Positions 61,260 to 64,000 of a stretch of 64,000 bases of DNA are shown here, one piece after another. The position numbers and the translations under genes were made by a program. The stretch spans positions 89,898,902 through 89,962,901 of the forward strand of contig NC_037673.1 in the NCBI RefSeq assembly GCF_003255815.1. The letters run 5' to 3'. Numbering within the stretch: the first letter of the stretch is position 1; each line of letters begins with the position of its first letter. A model generated the notes under the pieces. The model searched no databases. It was given only the letters and a program-made list of their open reading frames with translations, and had not been told where the DNA came from. The DNA comes from Theropithecus gelada. Lineage: Eukaryota; Chordata; Mammalia; Primates; Cercopithecidae.

Positions 61260-62330
61260 AGATATAGTTGTGTACATATAAGAAATAGTTAAGGAAATTT
61301 GCCATATCATGTTTTGTGGTAGCAAATGAAGAGGGAAAAATGTCCTAACTGTCCATCAATGAATAACTGGTTAAATTATGCACCAATGGAAAACTATTCC
61401 TCTAGTAGAAATAACGAGGTGTTTCTACATTTTCTAAATTGTTATAAAAGAGTACATTTACATAGTATGATAAGATTTTGAGTTATTTTTAACATGGCAA
61501 TATATATGAAGTAGTTACTCTTTCATCCCATTCAAAAGTTCTCAGTTTTTTAAAAAAGAAAAAATAATAAAGATCAAGTTGTTAATGACAAGAAGGGACA
61601 ACAGTTGGATTCTTAACGTCACTTTACTTTTCTGTAGATAGCTCATTTAAAAGGTATTTACTCTGGAAAAATAATACTAGATTGAAATATAAGCTTTGGA
61701 GATCTGTTTCTGGAAGTAACTGTCTGCTATTGTGTAGCTAGAGTTTAAGACTTACAGAAAAAGTTAATTATCTTGTTTTTATCATTTCACTTCCAAATAC
61801 ATTATGTTTATTCACTCAAAGTAATGTGCTCAGATGTTTATACAAACCATCTGCCTATATTCAAGATGACTAAGGAAAAAAAGAAACTTTCCAGACTTCT
61901 CTTGCTGGTGAGCAATTCTATGGTAAGATATAGAAAATGAATTATCAATTATGATAGCCTTTAAAATATAATCCCCCTCCCCCAAATTAAAATGGTTTAA
62001 AAAAAACTTAATTCTGTACAGGGAAGCAAAAGTTATCATCTTTAGGTAGGATTACTAACATGGGATCTACACTAATATGATATCTTCTGGATTTAACAAA
62101 TTGTGGCATTTTTACATTTGTTTGGAATTCAAAATGGTCAATTTTGAAATTTGGCAATGTAAAACTCTATGAACTCTAAACATTTGATGAATTGTTTCAT
62201 ATATTTTAAAACTGTATTTAAAATCTATATACTTATTATCATTGTCTAGAGAAGGTAGCCCACTTTCGGCTCATCACTGTAAAATATAGTTATTTGCATG
62301 CAGTCAATACTGGTTTCTTTAAAAGCATGC
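61260..62330. other. KIAA0825 intron between old L1 and YR fossil
   Basis: AT-rich; a small L1-like piece at 61350-61500 ('aactgtccatcaatgaataactggttaaattatgcacc'). Otherwise nothing recognised. Confidence 0.4.
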
Positions 62331-62580
62331 CTAGATTAAGAACCTCAGAAGAGTGCAGAGGGTCACAAGAATGCCAGCTGCTCAACAGCTTCCCCTACAG
62401 AGTTCTCTGTGGTTCATTTTACACTTCTGGTTAGTTTCTACACTGCCGCTTTCTTTCACAGAGAGTAGAGGTTGGCAGTACTTCCCTGTGACATCCACTT
62501 TCACACCCAAATTGGTCTTCATAGGTTCCCATTGTGTGCACTACAAAGCAACTTGCCTTGTTGGCAGCTCTAAGTGGGAA
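62330..62580 (-). repeat. Possible 3' untranslated/terminal part of the YR element
   Basis: Directly downstream, on the minus strand, of the recombinase-like stop codon. It is a non-coding stretch of about 250 bp that is less AT-rich than the intron around it. I have no consensus to compare it with and could not find a terminal repeat; assignment to the element is inferred from position only. An antisense open frame crosses it without any family signal. Confidence 0.3.
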
Positions 62581-63240
62581 CTACAAGTCTTTCTTTTCTT
62601 CACTGTTCTTTTTCTGGCTCACAAGCAACCTCCCACCAAAAGCTGAATCTGTAGAAGAGACTACATCCAAGAGATAATACCATGAAAAAGTATGAAGAGA
62701 AACCCAGGTGGCCACCTTGCAAATTTCCAATGTGGAAGCCTTCGACCTCTCTGCCCAAGAAACAGCTAAAGTCCTAGTGTAATGAGCTTTACAAACCCTA
62801 GGAGCCTCTTTACCTTAACTACATACGCCTCCCTAATACAATCCCTTAACCATCTAGCTAAGGAACTCTTAGAAGCCATTTGACCCCTCTTAAGACCCCC
62901 TAAGAGTACAAACAATCTTTCAGAAGATCTGAAATCTTTGATTCTTCTGAGACAAACCCTAAGTGTTCTTCTTACATCCAATTGAAGCAGCCATTGCTCT
63001 TTGTCATTGCTGGGGCTAAAGAAAAATGAGGGCCAAGAAGCCTCCTGGTTTAGATAAATCTCAGATGCCACCTTTGGAAAAATTGAGGAATTGCCCAAAG
63101 AACAACTTTATTCCACAGAAGCATTAGAAATGCCCCATAAATCAAATCCACAGCCACTCCATAAGATATCATCACCAAATACAGTAAGGCACCACAGCAG
63201 TCAAATAATGTCCTATCATTTTTTGAAGTGACAAAAATAG
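62581..63240 (-). pseudogene. Fossil tyrosine recombinase of a DIRS/Ngaro-type retroelement
   Basis: On the minus strand, three frame segments together resemble the catalytic domain of a YR-retroelement integrase. From about 63240 to 63090 the frame reads ...LLYLVMISYGVAVDL...NKVVL. The main segment (about 63095 to 62790) reads SIFPKVASEIYLNQE, LDVRRTLRVCLRRIKDFRSS and ARWLRDCIREAY. The last (about 62790 to 62581) reads AHYTRTLAVSWAERSKAS, ICKVATW, HTF..YYLLDV and DSAFGGRLL, then a stop. Visible catalytic parts are HxxR (codons 62784-62773), the Trp of ATW, and Tyr at 62676-62674 before LLDV. The first catalytic Arg (TSARR-like position, about 63160) reads as Gly. Two single-base-type frameshifts lie near 63092 and 62788, with no in-frame stops inside segments. 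No RT or RNase H part was recognised. It lies within the intron between exons 63506-63581 and 58118-58212, in host-gene sense. It is inert as written. Confidence 0.72.
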
Positions 63241-63505
63241 AAAACCATCAAATCATGACAAAACAAAAGCAAATAATGACAAAATATCTTTTCTTTCTCA
63301 GAAAATATTTATTGTATCTCTACAAAATCTCTTGTCTACAATCAAATTAGTGAGAGAACAGCCAATTTGGCTAAGTCTACAATATAATAGTAAACATCAA
63401 AGTAAAAAGTAAAATATTTGGTTAATCATTTTTATAGTTTCTCTATGTGATGTTAAGTGTTTGGACATTTTTTAAAAATCGGCACAATGAAAAAAAAAAA
63501 CTCAC

Positions 63506-63581
63506 TTTTCATCCGTTCATATGTTTGGGTTACATAGACATCATAGGCAACTCTTTCCAAGATCTTTATTAGCAAAATATG
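63506..63581 (-). CDS. KIAA0825: KIAA0825 coding exon (first of nine in the window)
   Basis: 76-bp internal exon. Its acceptor (gattggag, just above 63581) is rather purine-rich, and its donor is AAAA|GTGAGT (63501-63505). It begins in phase 0 with HILLIKILERVAYDVYV and ends in phase 1; the split codon A|GA joins the next exon as Arg followed by MLEKSNREL. It is too short to stand out as an open frame and was found by asking what could precede the 58118 exon in phase. KIAA0825 is a large, mostly helical protein of the DUF4495 family with no known catalytic activity. The identification rests on remembered similarity and on perfect phase agreement. The preceding exons lie beyond 64000. Confidence 0.8.
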
Positions 63582-63759
63582 CTCCAATCAAAATAAACAC
63601 ACAGGAAACCAAATGACTTCCGCTCTTTTTCCCTTACAAGATTTCTAAGCAAAACTATTGGGAAATACCCAATAGTTAAGATATAGTTGGCTTCCTTAAT
63701 CATCCATTTCAAGGAGTCTTTTCCTTCCTGATTTAAGAAACCAGTGCTTTTGATAAGAA

Positions 63760-64000
63760 TTGATTAACTTGGATACACTGAATAAAACATTTAAGATTTT
63801 TCTTGACAATTTCCCTCAAGATCATTCTTCTCAGGAATCCATTTACATAAAGCTGTGTCAGATTAAATCAATCTTGGCTTTGCGACCAAAAAAATATGAA
63901 TTTCAACAAAGAAGACTACATATATCACAAGGAGACGTTCTAGTACTTAGACACTTCTTATACTTGCCCCTTGAAATTCCTTCTACATCCTGTGTTTGAT
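63760..64000 (+). other. Unassigned 80-codon open stretch at window end
   Basis: A plus-strand frame opens with ATG at 63760 and stays open to the window edge (begins MINLDTLNKTFKIFLDNF, later LRPKKYEFQQRRLHISQ). It is antisense to KIAA0825 and has no motif I recognise. About 240 open bases are not improbable in AT-rich DNA. It is noted because the frame is not closed in the window. Confidence 0.15.

Noticed and set aside
62353..62646. 97-codon plus-strand frame
   Set aside because: It overlaps the 3' part of the recombinase fossil on the other strand and has no family signal of its own.

Overview
The window is primate nuclear DNA, most likely from an Old World monkey. It is dense in Alu, L1, L2, MIR and MaLR copies. 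Several young Alus carry right-arm wording (GATCCGGCCACTGCACTCC, and 'ggctcaagcctgtaatcc' in the left arm) that I associate with cercopithecid AluY lineages rather than human AluY. The species call is an inference from these Alus.

One host gene runs through most of the window on the minus strand. I read nine coding exons that splice in frame: 63506-63581, 58118-58212, 54291-54518, 52483-52748, 50967-51117, 46187-46377, 43715-43897, 34269-34379 and 19366-19505. Every junction keeps phase, and together they give about 480 codons. The conceptual protein matches what I remember of KIAA0825 (DUF4495 family; human chromosome 5q15; linked to a form of postaxial polydactyly). Both termini of the protein lie outside the window. 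The intron between 52748 and 54291 appears to be a GC-AG intron.

Layout. 1-16440 is retroelement-rich: L1 3' and 5' pieces, AluJ and AluY copies, a MaLR-type LTR, and a near full-length L1 (10683-16427) with an intact ORF1, a damaged ORF2 and a target-site duplication. 16440-40800 is older intron with L2, MIR, MER5-like, MaLR internal and LTR fossils, a few Alus, and exons 9 and 8 of the set. 40800-50160 is strikingly free of recognisable SINEs and LINEs and carries two exons. 50160-64000 holds the other exons, five young Alus, an old L1 and an LTR-like repeat.

The most unusual object is at 62581-63240 on the minus strand, in the same sense as the host gene. It is a decayed but readable tyrosine-recombinase domain of the DIRS/Ngaro (YR retroelement) type, with an HxxR box, a downstream ATW motif, the terminal Tyr-x-Leu-Asp motif and a natural-looking C-terminal stop. 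It is broken by two apparent frameshifts and by the loss of the first catalytic arginine. Such elements are generally described as absent from mammals, so this is the best candidate for something undescribed.

I saw no tRNA, rRNA, CRISPR or bacterial features. A 99-base N gap sits inside an Alu poly(A) tail at 5411-5509.
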